Origin: Mesorhizobium_K sp040049215
GTDB lineage: Bacteria > Pseudomonadota > Alphaproteobacteria > Rhizobiales > Rhizobiaceae
DNA: 64,000 bases
Direction: 5' to 3'
Assembly (NCBI RefSeq): GCF_040049215.1
Contig: NZ_JBDZDN010000001.1
Coordinates: 806,001 to 870,000 of the forward strand
Part shown: piece after piece, positions 26,745 to 35,639 of the stretch
Position numbering within the stretch: position 1 is the stretch's first letter
Layout: the number at the start of each line of letters is the position of its first letter
Program-made: the position numbers and the translations under genes
Notes under the pieces: model-generated
Database searches by the model: none
Told to the model about the DNA's origin: nothing
Seen by the model: the letters and a program-made list of their open reading frames with translations, nothing else

Positions 26745-28060
26745 CCGAATCTCCTCCCGCATCCGCCGCCGGACGCCGAAGCGTGAACCGCGAGTTGTTC
26801 GCCGGCGCAATGATATGTCTGCTCCTGGTCGGCGGGCTCGGAGGCTGGGCGGCGACGACGCATCTCGACGGCGCGATCGTCGCACGCGGGCAACTCTCCG
26901 TCAGCGGCAACGTCAAGCTGATACAGCATCGCGACGGGGGCATCGTCGAGCGCATCCTCGTGCGCGACGGGATGCGGGTCGAGGCCGGCCAGGAGATGCT
27001 TACGCTCGACGACAACGCCTTGCGCGGCAACTACGCGATCGTCGAAGCCCAACTCGTCGACCTCATCTCCAAGCGGCAAAGACTGCGGGCCGAGCAGCTC
27101 GGCGAAACCGAAATGTCGCAGGCCGAGGTGCTGCCCGGCTTCGGCGGCATGGAGAAGGAACTGTCGAAGGCGCTTGCCGCCGAAACCGCCCTGTTCAAGG
27201 CGCGCCGAACGGCGATAGCCGGACAGAAGGCCGGCATCTCCGAGCAGATTCGCCAGCTCAGGGCGGGCGTCCGCGGATTGGATGCGCGGCTCGTCGCGAC
27301 AAGGGATCAGGTGCGGCTGATCGGACAGGAGCTCGAGAGCGTCGAGGTGCTGATGGCGCAGGGGCTGACCACGCAGCGGCAGCTCCTGGCGCTGCAGCGG
27401 ACGCGCGCCGAACTGACGGGGACGATCGGCCAGCTCGAAACCGAGATCGCGCAGTCGAACATAGCGATCACGCGCAGCGAGCTGGAGATATCCCAGGTCG
27501 ATCTGGTCCAGCGCGAACAGGCCGAGCGCGACCTGCGCGACGTCGACGCACGTATCGCGGAGCTGATGGAACGGCGCAGCGCCGCACGCGAGCAGCTCGA
27601 CCGGCTGGTGGTGCGCGCGCCGCAGACGGGTCTCGTCAGCCAGCTTGCCGTCCACACGATCGGCGGCGTGATCGCCGCTGGCGCCACGGTCGCCCTGATC
27701 GTGCCCGAGAGCGACCAGCTCGTCGTCGAGGCGCGCATCCGCCCGACCGACATCGATCAGGCGGCAATCGGCCAGGACGCCGAGATCCGGCTTCAGACCG
27801 TGGATGCGCGCACCTTGCCGCCATTCGCCGGCAAGGTGACATCGATTTCCGCCGACGTGATCGTCCAGCCGGCGACGCGGGAATCCTACTATCTGGCACG
27901 CATATCGATCGCCGACGAGGCGCGCCTGCGGAAGGAGCGCTCCCTCGTTTCGGGCATGCCGGTCGAGGTGTTCCTCGCCACCACCGGCAGGCGCACCGCG
28001 CTCCAGTACCTGCTGGGTCCGCTGACGGACCAGCTCTCCCACGCCATGCGCGAAAGCTGA
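26741..28060 (+). CDS. prsE: Type I secretion membrane fusion protein, PrsE-like
   Basis: This 439-residue HlyD-family periplasmic adaptor links PrsD to an outer-membrane TolC-like channel. It has an N-terminal membrane anchor (about residues 20-42), a biotinyl-lipoyl-like half motif at GGIVERILVRDGMRVEAGQ, a long coiled-coil region (about 110-300), and the C-terminal HlyD segment with APQTGLVSQLAVHTIGGVI. The ATG at 26741 overlaps the prsD stop; the longer open frame upstream only shadows prsD. A TolC homologue is not in the window. Confidence 0.93.
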   Translation: MTESPPASAAGRRSVNRELFAGAMICLLLVGGLGGWAATTHLDGAIVARGQLSVSGNVKLIQHRDGGIVERILVRDGMRVEAGQEMLTLDDNALRGNYAIVEAQLVDLISKRQRLRAEQLGETEMSQAEVLPGFGGMEKELSKALAAETALFKARRTAIAGQKAGISEQIRQLRAGVRGLDARLVATRDQVRLIGQELESVEVLMAQGLTTQRQLLALQRTRAELTGTIGQLETEIAQSNIAITRSELEISQVDLVQREQAERDLRDVDARIAELMERRSAAREQLDRLVVRAPQTGLVSQLAVHTIGGVIAAGATVALIVPESDQLVVEARIRPTDIDQAAIGQDAEIRLQTVDARTLPPFAGKVTSISADVIVQPATRESYYLARISIADEARLRKERSLVSGMPVEVFLATTGRRTALQYLLGPLTDQLSHAMRES

Positions 28061-28113
28061 CACGGGCGATGCGCATTTCCTGCTTGCCGCGACAGTGGGT
28101 CATCGCGAGAACA

Positions 28114-28130
28114 ATATTGCAGTGCAATAT
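28114..28130. promoter_or_regulatory. EPS-cluster palindrome before the EEP-family gene
   Basis: ATATTGCAGTGCAATAT is a perfect 17-bp palindrome around a central G. It lies 43 bp before the start at 28173. Confidence 0.65.
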
Positions 28131-28172
28131 AGTCCATAGCCGACATCATCGTCCGCCAGTTCCGGGCTCGCC

Positions 28173-29174
28173 ATGACAACCGCATCGCTCACGCGTTCGC
28201 CGCCGGCAATGGCCTCGAAGACGTCCACGGGCGTGACCTGGCTGCTTGTCTTTGCCGCAGCGCTCACGACGGGGCTGGCCGCCTTCGCCGACCGATCCTG
28301 GCCCGGCGACATGATCATCTTCTTCCGGCCGCAGCTGGCGCTGGGCGTCCTGCTTCTCCTTTGCGCCGGCATCTGGCTGCGGCGCTGGCTGGCCTGCGTG
28401 GCGCTCGGCGCGCTGCTCGTGGTCAACGGCTTGCCGCTCTTCGTCACCGGCGCGCCGACGGCGGCGGCCGCCGAGACGCCCAACCTGCGCATCCTTTCGG
28501 CCAACGTGCTGTTCGACAACCCCGAGCCGGCCCGTTTCGGCGAGGTCGTCGCCGCGCTTGCCCCGGACATCATCGTCACGCAGGAGGCCAAGTTCAAATG
28601 GCCTGGCGTGCTGAAAGCCTTGCCCGGCTACCCCTATCTGGTCGGCCCGAACATCTCGAAATGGAACGGCAATCTGGTGCTGAGCCGCTATCCGCTTCGC
28701 GCCCGCCTCGTCGCCGACATGCCGCCGTCCGGATATGCGCTGGGCGGCGGATACGCCGTCCGCGTCGAGGTCGACTTGCCGGGCCGCGCGCAGCCGCTGG
28801 TCGTCTATGCCGTCCACGCGCCGACGCCGCGCACTTTCGCCGGCTGGCAGGCGCGCAACCGCTATCTCGACGTGGTGGCTGAACGCATAGCAGCCGAGCC
28901 GGAAGGCACGCCGGTCGTGCTCGCGGGCGATTGGAACACGCCGGTCTGGTCGCCAGCCTATGGGCGCACATTGCTGCTGTCGGGACTGGAGGCCACGGAG
29001 CGTTCCGCCTGGCCGCCCGCCTCGCGCCTCTTCGCAAGCTTTGGCGGCGTCGATTTCGGCACGCCGATCGACCACATCGCCATATCGAGAGGCGTGGAAG
29101 TCGCCGACCTGTTCACCGGGCCGGACTTCGGCTCGGATCACCTGCCTGTCGTGGTCGACCTCAAGCTGCCCTGA
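28173..29174 (+). CDS. Endonuclease/exonuclease/phosphatase (EEP) family membrane protein
   Basis: This 333-residue protein has three hydrophobic segments in its first 95 residues and then an EEP-fold domain that should face the periplasm. EEP motifs are present: LSANVLFDN, the metal-binding glutamate in TQEAKFKW, the AGDWNTP motif and the terminal GSDHLP. EEP enzymes cut phosphoesters, from DNA to phosphoinositides; for this membrane type the substrate is unknown. The EPS palindrome 43 bp upstream suggests it acts with the EPS genes, perhaps on lipid-linked intermediates. Its end overlaps the convergent aldo/keto reductase by 37 bases. Confidence 0.85.
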   Translation: MTTASLTRSPPAMASKTSTGVTWLLVFAAALTTGLAAFADRSWPGDMIIFFRPQLALGVLLLLCAGIWLRRWLACVALGALLVVNGLPLFVTGAPTAAAAETPNLRILSANVLFDNPEPARFGEVVAALAPDIIVTQEAKFKWPGVLKALPGYPYLVGPNISKWNGNLVLSRYPLRARLVADMPPSGYALGGGYAVRVEVDLPGRAQPLVVYAVHAPTPRTFAGWQARNRYLDVVAERIAAEPEGTPVVLAGDWNTPVWSPAYGRTLLLSGLEATERSAWPPASRLFASFGGVDFGTPIDHIAISRGVEVADLFTGPDFGSDHLPVVVDLKLP

Positions 29175-30022
29175 TCGTTTAGCACCGCTTGTCCGGCCAG
29201 CGCGGCGACCGCCTCCTCCAGATGCCGGATGCTCGATGTCCCAAGGATGACCGAGGTGACGCAGGCGCGCGAGGCCGCCTGCTGAAGCGCCATCGTCGGC
29301 GAAAGACCCGGCTGCAGGCGGACGACCTCGCGCGCCAATACGCCGATCGCGCGTTTGCGGATCGTGTCAGACAGCCCGGTCTCGATGGCCTGGTCGATCA
29401 CATCCAGCGGCAGTTCCAGAAGCTCGATGCCCGGAAGTTCCAGCGCCGCCTCCAGCGCCGGCAGATCGTCGCAGGAGATGCCGAAATGGCGCACTTTGCC
29501 CGCCTTCTTGAGCGCGGCGAGCGCTTCGCCGACGGCGGGTCCGATCTCGCACGCCGGCGGGCTGTGCAGCAGCAGCGCGTCGACCTGTTCGAACCCCAGT
29601 CTGCGCAGGCTGGCATCGGCCGCCGCCGTGACGTGTCGTGGAGAAAAGTCCGTTGCGAGATTTGCATCGCGCCGGCCGACGACGGCGCTCTTGGCCGATT
29701 TCGCGCGCGCCAAAAGCGGCTTCAGCAGGGGCTTGAAGGGCCGCAGCAGGCGCATCTTCTGCGAGAAGCGCTTGCCGACCTTGGTCACCACGAAGCCGCG
29801 ATTCCGCCGTCCCGCGAGCAGCCGGCCGATCTCACGCTCGCTGTCGCCCTGGCCGTATATGTCGGCTGTGTCGAAAAGATTGACCCCGAGTTCCAGCGAG
29901 CGCTCCAGCAGCGCCTTTATGTCGCGCGCCGGAACGGGATTGCCCAACGAGCCTATCCGGCTGCAGCCGAGCCCGAGCACAGGCAAAGCCGTTCTATCCG
30001 TTCCGAACGCGCGCTGCATCAT
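29138..30022 (-). CDS. Aldo/keto reductase
   Basis: This protein of about 294 residues is an NAD(P)H-dependent aldo/keto reductase. The catalytic tetrad is visible: D and Y in FDTADIYG, K in VVTKVGKR and H in LLLHSPP. The ATG pair at 30017-30022 has GGAG seven bases upstream and is preferred to the longer frame reaching 30109, whose extension would run through the EPS palindrome at 30063-30071. Divergent from the GMC oxidoreductase, it may reduce a sugar or aldehyde in the same process. Confidence 0.87.
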   Translation of the reverse strand: MMQRAFGTDRTALPVLGLGCSRIGSLGNPVPARDIKALLERSLELGVNLFDTADIYGQGDSEREIGRLLAGRRNRGFVVTKVGKRFSQKMRLLRPFKPLLKPLLARAKSAKSAVVGRRDANLATDFSPRHVTAAADASLRRLGFEQVDALLLHSPPACEIGPAVGEALAALKKAGKVRHFGISCDDLPALEAALELPGIELLELPLDVIDQAIETGLSDTIRKRAIGVLAREVVRLQPGLSPTMALQQAASRACVTSVILGTSSIRHLEEAVAALAGQAVLNDQGSLRSTTTGR

Positions 30023-30057
30023 AGGCGATCTCCAAGTCAGCACCGGCGAATCGCCAA

Positions 30058-30076
30058 TTTGCTGCACTGCAACCAA
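30058..30076. promoter_or_regulatory. EPS-cluster palindrome between AKR and GMC genes
   Basis: The site has the exact core TGCA-C-TGCA at 30063-30071 with flanking bases palindromic apart from two pairs. It lies 41 bp from the aldo/keto reductase start and about 105 bp from the GMC oxidoreductase start, so it could control both. Confidence 0.55.
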
Positions 30077-30180
30077 AAACCGCCCCACTCTTGTTGCAAT
30101 TGCTAACATGAGATGGAATAGAAATCATCAGGGCTACGGGGCGAAACGATCTTCAGCGAAAGCTGCGAGGAGTGCCTTAC

Positions 30181-31854
30181 GTGCTCGGAAGCCTGGCCGA
30201 CCTGCAAAATTCGGATCGACACAACGACGTCGTCATCGTGGGCGGCGGCGCCGCCGGCCTGACGCTCGCGCATGCGCTCGGAGCCGCCGGCAGGCAGGTG
30301 ATGCTGCTCGAAGCGGGCGGCGACAAGCGCACGAAAGCCTCGCAGGAATTCTACCGCGGCGAGTTGGTCGACAAGGTCGTTCATCCGTCGACGGACAATT
30401 ATCGCGTACGCGCCATCGGCGGCACCAGCACCATCTGGGGCGGACGGGCGATTCCGTTCGATCCGATCGATTTCGAGAAGCGCGACTGGGTGCCGGATTC
30501 CGGCTGGCCCTTCGGCCGCGACGAACTCGCCGGTTTCTACGGGAAAGCCATGGACGCCGCCGAGGCCGGCAGGCCGGATTTCTGTCCCGAACACGCACTT
30601 CCCGGCGCGCAGAAGGAGCTGGCGCCAGGTCTCGACGGCGAGCTCGTGCGCACCACAATCGAGCGCTTCTCGAAGCCGACCAATTTCTGGCGGCGCTACG
30701 GGCCCGAACTCGCCCGCTCAGGCAACGTCAGGATAGTCAAGGACGCGCCCGTCATCCACATCCAGCTCGCCGAGGACGGCAACGTCGTCGACTGGATCGA
30801 GGTCGCCGCGCCGGACGGCGCCCGAATCAAAGTCCGGGGCGGCCATTACGTGCTTGCGCTGGGAGGGCTTGAAACCACCCGGCTGCTGCTTGCGTCGAAC
30901 GATTTGCGGCCGGCCGGCGTCGGCAATCACAGCGACCATCTCGGCCGCAACTATATGAGCCATCTCTGCGCGACATCGGGCACGATATCCTTCGCCGGTC
31001 CACCCGCAGGAATCGCCTATGACTATGCCCGCGACGACGACGGCATCTATTTGCGGCGCCGCCTGTGGCTGAGCGAGGCGGCGCAGCGGGAGTTCAAGCT
31101 CCTCAACACCACATTCCGCACGCATTTGCCGGAGCCCGCCGACCCATCGCATGGCGACGCCATCCTGTCGGCGATGTTTCTGGTCAAGGACATGGTGCTC
31201 TACGAATACAGCCGCAAGTTCGCCGAGAACCCGATCAGCTGGGGCGGGCGGCTGCGCCATGTGAAGAACATCGCCACGCAGCCGTTCAGGCTCGCCTCTT
31301 TCGGTACGAACTGGCTGAGAAAACGCACCTTCGCCGAGCGCAAGCTGCCGTCGGTGGTGCTCGGCTCGCGCGACAACCGCTACGAGCTTGAATTCCACGC
31401 CGAGCAGGCGCCCAACCCGGACAGCCGCCTGACGCTGTCGGGCGAGCGCGACGCTCTCGGCATGCCGCGCCTCAAGATCGACTGGCGCATCACGGAACTC
31501 GACCTTGCGAGCCTCGAGAGGAGCTATGAGCTTCTGGCCACTGAACTGTCGCGCAGCGCCACCGGCCGGCTCGACTTCGACCGGCAGAAGCTGGCGGCAA
31601 AGGCGAAACGGCACGGTATCGTCGGCGGTCACCACATCGGCACCACCCGCATGTCTGTCGATCCCAGGGATGGCGTCGTCGATCCCGACTGCCGCGTCCA
31701 CGGCGTCGGCAACCTCCATATAGCCAGCGCAGCGGTCTTCCCGACCTCCGGCCAGGCCAACCCGACGCTCACCTTGCTGGCTCTGACCTTCCGGCTGGCG
31801 GAGCATCTTGGCAGGAATGTCATGGCCCAACCTTCGCAGGCGCAAGCGTCCTGA
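30181..31854 (+). CDS. GMC-type FAD-dependent oxidoreductase
   Basis: This protein of about 557 residues oxidises an alcohol or sugar hydroxyl using FAD. The N-terminal FAD motif is VVIVGGGAAGLTLAHALG, then RAIGGTSTIWGG, and the C-terminal GMC region GGHHIGTTRMS with HIASAAVFPTSGQANP. The GTG at 30181 is preferred because GAGGAG lies eight bases upstream; a GTG at 30172 is in the same frame but too close to that element. It marks the right end of the palindrome-bearing EPS block. Its substrate and final electron acceptor are not evident. Confidence 0.88.
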   Translation: MLGSLADLQNSDRHNDVVIVGGGAAGLTLAHALGAAGRQVMLLEAGGDKRTKASQEFYRGELVDKVVHPSTDNYRVRAIGGTSTIWGGRAIPFDPIDFEKRDWVPDSGWPFGRDELAGFYGKAMDAAEAGRPDFCPEHALPGAQKELAPGLDGELVRTTIERFSKPTNFWRRYGPELARSGNVRIVKDAPVIHIQLAEDGNVVDWIEVAAPDGARIKVRGGHYVLALGGLETTRLLLASNDLRPAGVGNHSDHLGRNYMSHLCATSGTISFAGPPAGIAYDYARDDDGIYLRRRLWLSEAAQREFKLLNTTFRTHLPEPADPSHGDAILSAMFLVKDMVLYEYSRKFAENPISWGGRLRHVKNIATQPFRLASFGTNWLRKRTFAERKLPSVVLGSRDNRYELEFHAEQAPNPDSRLTLSGERDALGMPRLKIDWRITELDLASLERSYELLATELSRSATGRLDFDRQKLAAKAKRHGIVGGHHIGTTRMSVDPRDGVVDPDCRVHGVGNLHIASAAVFPTSGQANPTLTLLALTFRLAEHLGRNVMAQPSQAQAS

Positions 31855-31933
31855 AATCATCAACATCTTGATGTGTCAGTAGGAATACTTTGAAGACGGG
31901 AGGGAGGTTCCAAAACCGCCTTCAAGTCTATAT

Positions 31934-32998
31934 ATGCGACCGCTTGCCGCATCTATCGCCGCCAGAAATCCCCGGATCGACCGCATGAACGATCTTTCCC
32001 CGACAGCAACTCTGTCCGCCCTCGCCACCGGGCCTGCCATCGTCGCGCGCGGCCTGGTCAAGACCTTCGGCGATCTTAGCGCCGTTGACGGCATCGATTT
32101 GATCGTGCCACGCGGCATGATCTTCGCCATCCTGGGACCCAACGGCGCCGGCAAGACCACGCTGATGCGCATGCTGGCGACGCTCGCGCGGCCCGACGCC
32201 GGTTCCGCCACCGTCATGGGCCACGACCTGCTGCAATCTCCCCATGAGGTTCGCGCCTCCATCGCCATGACCGGGCAGTTCGCCTCGCTCGACGAGGATC
32301 TGACCGGCCGCGAGAACCTCGTCCTGCTTGCGCGCCTCTGGGGTTTCCGCGGCCGCGCCGCCAAGGGAAGGGCCGACGATCTGATGGCAGCGTTCGGCCT
32401 CTCCGAAGCCGCAACCAGGCAGGTCAAGAACTATTCGGGCGGCATGCGGCGCAGGCTCGACATCGCGGCATCGCTGATCGTCACGCCCGGCGTGCTTTTC
32501 CTCGACGAGCCGACGACCGGCCTCGATCCCAACGCCCGCAAGGACGTCTGGAAGATGATCCGCGGCCTCGCGGATTCCGGCGTCACCATCCTGCTGACCA
32601 CGCAATATCTCGAGGAGGCCGACCAGCTCGCCGCGCGCATCGCCGTCATCGACCACGGCAGGAAGATCGCCGAGGGCACCAGCCGTGAATTGAAGGCGGC
32701 CACCGGTTCGGGCTTCCTGCATGTCGCGCTCGCCGATCCCGCGCGGCTCGACGAGGCTTCCGCCATTCTGGAATCGCTGCTTGGGCATCCCGCCCAGCGC
32801 AGCACCGAAGGCGCCGCGCTTTCCGTGCTTGGCGGCACGGCCAGGGAGGCCAACGAGGCGCTCGCCGCGCTCATCGCCGCCGGCATCGAACTTGCGGATT
32901 TCTCCATGGGCCAGCCCAGCCTCGACGAGGTCTTCTTCGCGCTCACCGGCAAGGGCAAGCCAGCCTCGGCCGAAACCCGGAAGGACGAAGCGGCATGA
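31934..32998 (+). CDS. ABC exporter ATP-binding protein (DrrA type)
   Basis: This 354-residue ATPase belongs to the DrrA/daunorubicin-resistance group and energises the ABC-2 permease that follows. It has Walker A GPNGAGKTT, signature YSGGMRRRLDIAASL, Walker B VLFLDEPTTGLD and a C-terminal extension typical of DrrA. The ATG at 31934 is the longest start; ATG at 31985 is equally possible, as neither has a strong ribosome-binding site. It overlaps the permease as ATGA. The substrate (drug, lipid or glycan) is unknown. Confidence 0.9.
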   Translation: MRPLAASIAARNPRIDRMNDLSPTATLSALATGPAIVARGLVKTFGDLSAVDGIDLIVPRGMIFAILGPNGAGKTTLMRMLATLARPDAGSATVMGHDLLQSPHEVRASIAMTGQFASLDEDLTGRENLVLLARLWGFRGRAAKGRADDLMAAFGLSEAATRQVKNYSGGMRRRLDIAASLIVTPGVLFLDEPTTGLDPNARKDVWKMIRGLADSGVTILLTTQYLEEADQLAARIAVIDHGRKIAEGTSRELKAATGSGFLHVALADPARLDEASAILESLLGHPAQRSTEGAALSVLGGTAREANEALAALIAAGIELADFSMGQPSLDEVFFALTGKGKPASAETRKDEAA

Positions 32999-33807
32999 GC
33001 GACGCAACCTCCCTGCATCGGCTGCAAAGGGTCGAGCGGCCGGCGGCCCCTTCCGCACTCTCCAACGCGCTGGTCTTCGGCTGGCGCGCCGTGCTCAAGT
33101 TCAAGCACGTGCCCGAGCAGCTCTTCGATCTGGTGATGACGCCGATCATGTTCACGCTGCTCTTCACCTTCGTGTTCGGCGGCGCGCTGGCCGGTTCGCC
33201 CAGTGAATATCTGCAGTTCTTCCTGCCCGGCATCCTAGTGCAGACCGTGGTGTTCAACTCGGTCTATTCGGGCATGGGACTGTCGACCGACCTCGGCAAG
33301 GGCCTGTTCGACCGCTTCCGCTCGCTGCCCATCTGGTCGCTGTCGCCTTTCGCGGGGCTGATGGTGGGCGACATCCTGCGCCATTTGATCGCCGGCGGCA
33401 TCATCCTCGCCATCGGTCTCATCCTCGGCTACCGGCCGGAAGCCGGCGTCCTCGGGGTCGTCGCATCCTTCGCGCTGCTCATCGCCATCGGCTTCGGCGT
33501 CGGCTGGATCTTCATGGTTCTCGGCCTGCTCATCCGCACGCCGATGACGGTGATGACCATCGGCTTCACGGCCATCTTCCCGCTGGTCTTCGCCTCCAAC
33601 ATCATGGTCGATCCCGCGACCATGCCCGGCTGGCTGCGCGTCTTCGTCGACGTCAATCCAGTGTCGCTGATGACGACGGCCATGCGCGGCCTGATGAGCG
33701 GCGACGCGACCGCCGCCCAGGTCGGGCTCGCGCTGGTCGCGCCCGTAGCGCTGACAGCTGTCCTCGCGCCGGTGACGCTCTGGCTCTACGTGCGCGGGGA
33801 ACGGTGA
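32995..33807 (+). CDS. ABC-2 type exporter permease (DrrB type)
   Basis: This 270-residue inner-membrane protein has about six hydrophobic segments and the ABC-2 layout, with LQFFLPGILVQTVVFNS and an IMVDPATMPGWLRVFVDVNPVS segment typical of DrrB proteins. It partners the ATPase whose stop overlaps its start. It converges on the aldose-epimerase-like gene, ten bases away. No EPS palindrome or IclR motif lies near this pair, so it may be unrelated to both clusters. Confidence 0.9.
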   Translation: MSDATSLHRLQRVERPAAPSALSNALVFGWRAVLKFKHVPEQLFDLVMTPIMFTLLFTFVFGGALAGSPSEYLQFFLPGILVQTVVFNSVYSGMGLSTDLGKGLFDRFRSLPIWSLSPFAGLMVGDILRHLIAGGIILAIGLILGYRPEAGVLGVVASFALLIAIGFGVGWIFMVLGLLIRTPMTVMTIGFTAIFPLVFASNIMVDPATMPGWLRVFVDVNPVSLMTTAMRGLMSGDATAAQVGLALVAPVALTAVLAPVTLWLYVRGER

Positions 33808-33816
33808 CGGCGCCGG

Positions 33817-34821
33817 CTACCCGGCCGTCGCGCGCCCTTCGGCATCGACGACATCCACGCGCCCTGAGGGCCTGAACACGTGCAACCTGACTTCGGCGCT
33901 CAGTTCCGCGCCGGGCTCCAGCGTCAGCAGGCCAGTGCCGCGCGCCTTGGCATCGGCCAGTCCGGCGCCCGACAGCGTCGTCGAGGGCTCGATGCCGATC
34001 ATGTTGCCGCGCCCGAACCACGGCGCGTCGACCGTGCCGCCAAGCTCGTACCATAGCCAGGCGCAAGGGAAACGATCCGCATCCCATGACAGCGCTACGG
34101 CGACAGCGACATCCAGCCGCCTGATCGCCGCCCAGGCGCGCTCCGACGGAGCCGGTTCGAAATCGTACAGATAGGCCATCGCGGCGAGCGGACCGGCGCG
34201 TTTCGACAGGTCGACCAGCCCGCTCTTCCCGGGTACCATCGGCCAGTCACCCTTCGCGCCCGGCACCAGCGGATTGGCCGCCGGGTCGTAGCCGCCGTCG
34301 ACTGTGACGCGTTTCGCCCCCGTCGTGATCTCCACCGGCCCCGCCAAAAGGTCGGAGCCGAAGGTCGTGTGCTGCCCCCACATCACCTCCACCGGCCGCG
34401 CGCCATGCATCTTCAGGCGCTCGCTCACAATGAGCAGGTCGCCTTCGACCGTCAGCTCGCGCTCCATCTCGGCCGGCACGCTGAAAAAGCGCCGGGTCAA
34501 TGTGATCGAGTTCTTCGATGCCGAAAACTCCCAGGGCGAAATCGAAGCCTCGCCATGAAATCCGTGGAAGATGCCGCCGAAATTGCAGGCGTCGCCGCCG
34601 TTCGGGAAGAGCAGAGGCCAGCCGCCGGTGAAACGCGTCAGCCACTCCGGCTCGTCACGGGCCGCCAGACTCGCGACAGGCGCATCGACCGGGTCCCACG
34701 GAACCGCGCCAAGCACCGACAGCCCCGAACCCAGATGCGTGACCTCAGTGATCGTGCCGCCGACGCCAGGATTGACCGACACCCGCAGTTCGTCGCTGGC
34801 GATGACCACACCAGCCGTCAT
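33817..34821 (-). CDS. Aldose-1-epimerase-like mutarotase
   Basis: This 334-residue protein has the galactose-mutarotase fold pattern: histidines in FHGFHGEASISPW and WGQHTTFG and a late glutamate in IGIEPSTTL, which match the catalytic residues of aldose epimerases. It probably interconverts anomers of the sugar taken up by the adjacent transporter. The ATG at 34821 overlaps the stop of the upstream permease as ATGA. It is the last gene of the five-gene operon starting at 38798. Confidence 0.83.
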   Translation of the reverse strand: MTAGVVIASDELRVSVNPGVGGTITEVTHLGSGLSVLGAVPWDPVDAPVASLAARDEPEWLTRFTGGWPLLFPNGGDACNFGGIFHGFHGEASISPWEFSASKNSITLTRRFFSVPAEMERELTVEGDLLIVSERLKMHGARPVEVMWGQHTTFGSDLLAGPVEITTGAKRVTVDGGYDPAANPLVPGAKGDWPMVPGKSGLVDLSKRAGPLAAMAYLYDFEPAPSERAWAAIRRLDVAVAVALSWDADRFPCAWLWYELGGTVDAPWFGRGNMIGIEPSTTLSGAGLADAKARGTGLLTLEPGAELSAEVRLHVFRPSGRVDVVDAEGRATAG

Positions 34822-35639
34822 TTCACCGCGCCCGCCATCAGGCCGCGGATGAAATATTTCTGGAAGGAGATGTAGAGGATCAGCATGGGCGCCGATGCGA
34901 TCACCATGCCGGCCATGGTCAGCGGCACCTGGTTGTTGTAGCGGCCCTGGAAGACGCTGATGCCCGCCATCAGCGTGCGCTTGGCGTCGTCCTGCAGGAA
35001 GATGATGGCGATCAGCAGGTCGTTCCAGACATAGAGCGAGTTCACCACCAGCAGCGTCACCAGCGCCGGCGCCGACAGCGGCAGCACTATTCTGATGAGA
35101 ATGGTGAAATCGCTCGCGCCGTCCATGCGCGCCGATTCGAACAGTTCGTTGGGCACGGTGCGGAAGAAGGTTGCGAGCAGATAGACCGAAAACGGCGTGA
35201 TCAGGCCGGCATAGATCAGGATCGCGCCCTGGTAGGTGCTGATCAGGCCGATGCGCGAATAGAGCACGAAGAGCGGCACGATCATGACGATCGGCGGCAC
35301 CGCCATCAGCGAAGTGCTGACCGCCAGCAGCGTGTCGCGGCCCTTGAACTCCATGCGCGCGATCGCATAGGCGGCGAGGCACGAGACGACCGTGCTCACG
35401 GCCACCGCGCCGGCGACCAGGATCAGGCTGTTTAGCATCCACCACAGGAAGGGGCTGTCGACCAGTACGGCGCGGAAATTCTCGAGCACCGGCATCGACG
35501 GGAAGCCGAGCTTGTCGACCGCGTATTCCTCCTCCGTCTTCAGCGCCGTCATGATCATGAACACGGTCGGCACCAGCGCCAGGAAGGCCGAAAAGAGCAG
35601 CACAGCGTGCTTGGGAAGGGCGGCGAGGAACTTGTTCAT
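34818..35639 (-). CDS. Carbohydrate ABC transporter permease (MalG type)
   Basis: This 273-residue inner-membrane permease has about six hydrophobic segments and the cytoplasmic coupling loop in ELFESARMDGASDFTILI. It pairs with the permease at 35636-36520, whose stop overlaps its ATG at 35639 (ATGA). The family moves mono- and oligosaccharides. The longer open frame to 36386 is a shadow of the neighbouring permease. Confidence 0.93.
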   Translation of the reverse strand: MNKFLAALPKHAVLLFSAFLALVPTVFMIMTALKTEEEYAVDKLGFPSMPVLENFRAVLVDSPFLWWMLNSLILVAGAVAVSTVVSCLAAYAIARMEFKGRDTLLAVSTSLMAVPPIVMIVPLFVLYSRIGLISTYQGAILIYAGLITPFSVYLLATFFRTVPNELFESARMDGASDFTILIRIVLPLSAPALVTLLVVNSLYVWNDLLIAIIFLQDDAKRTLMAGISVFQGRYNNQVPLTMAGMVIASAPMLILYISFQKYFIRGLMAGAVK

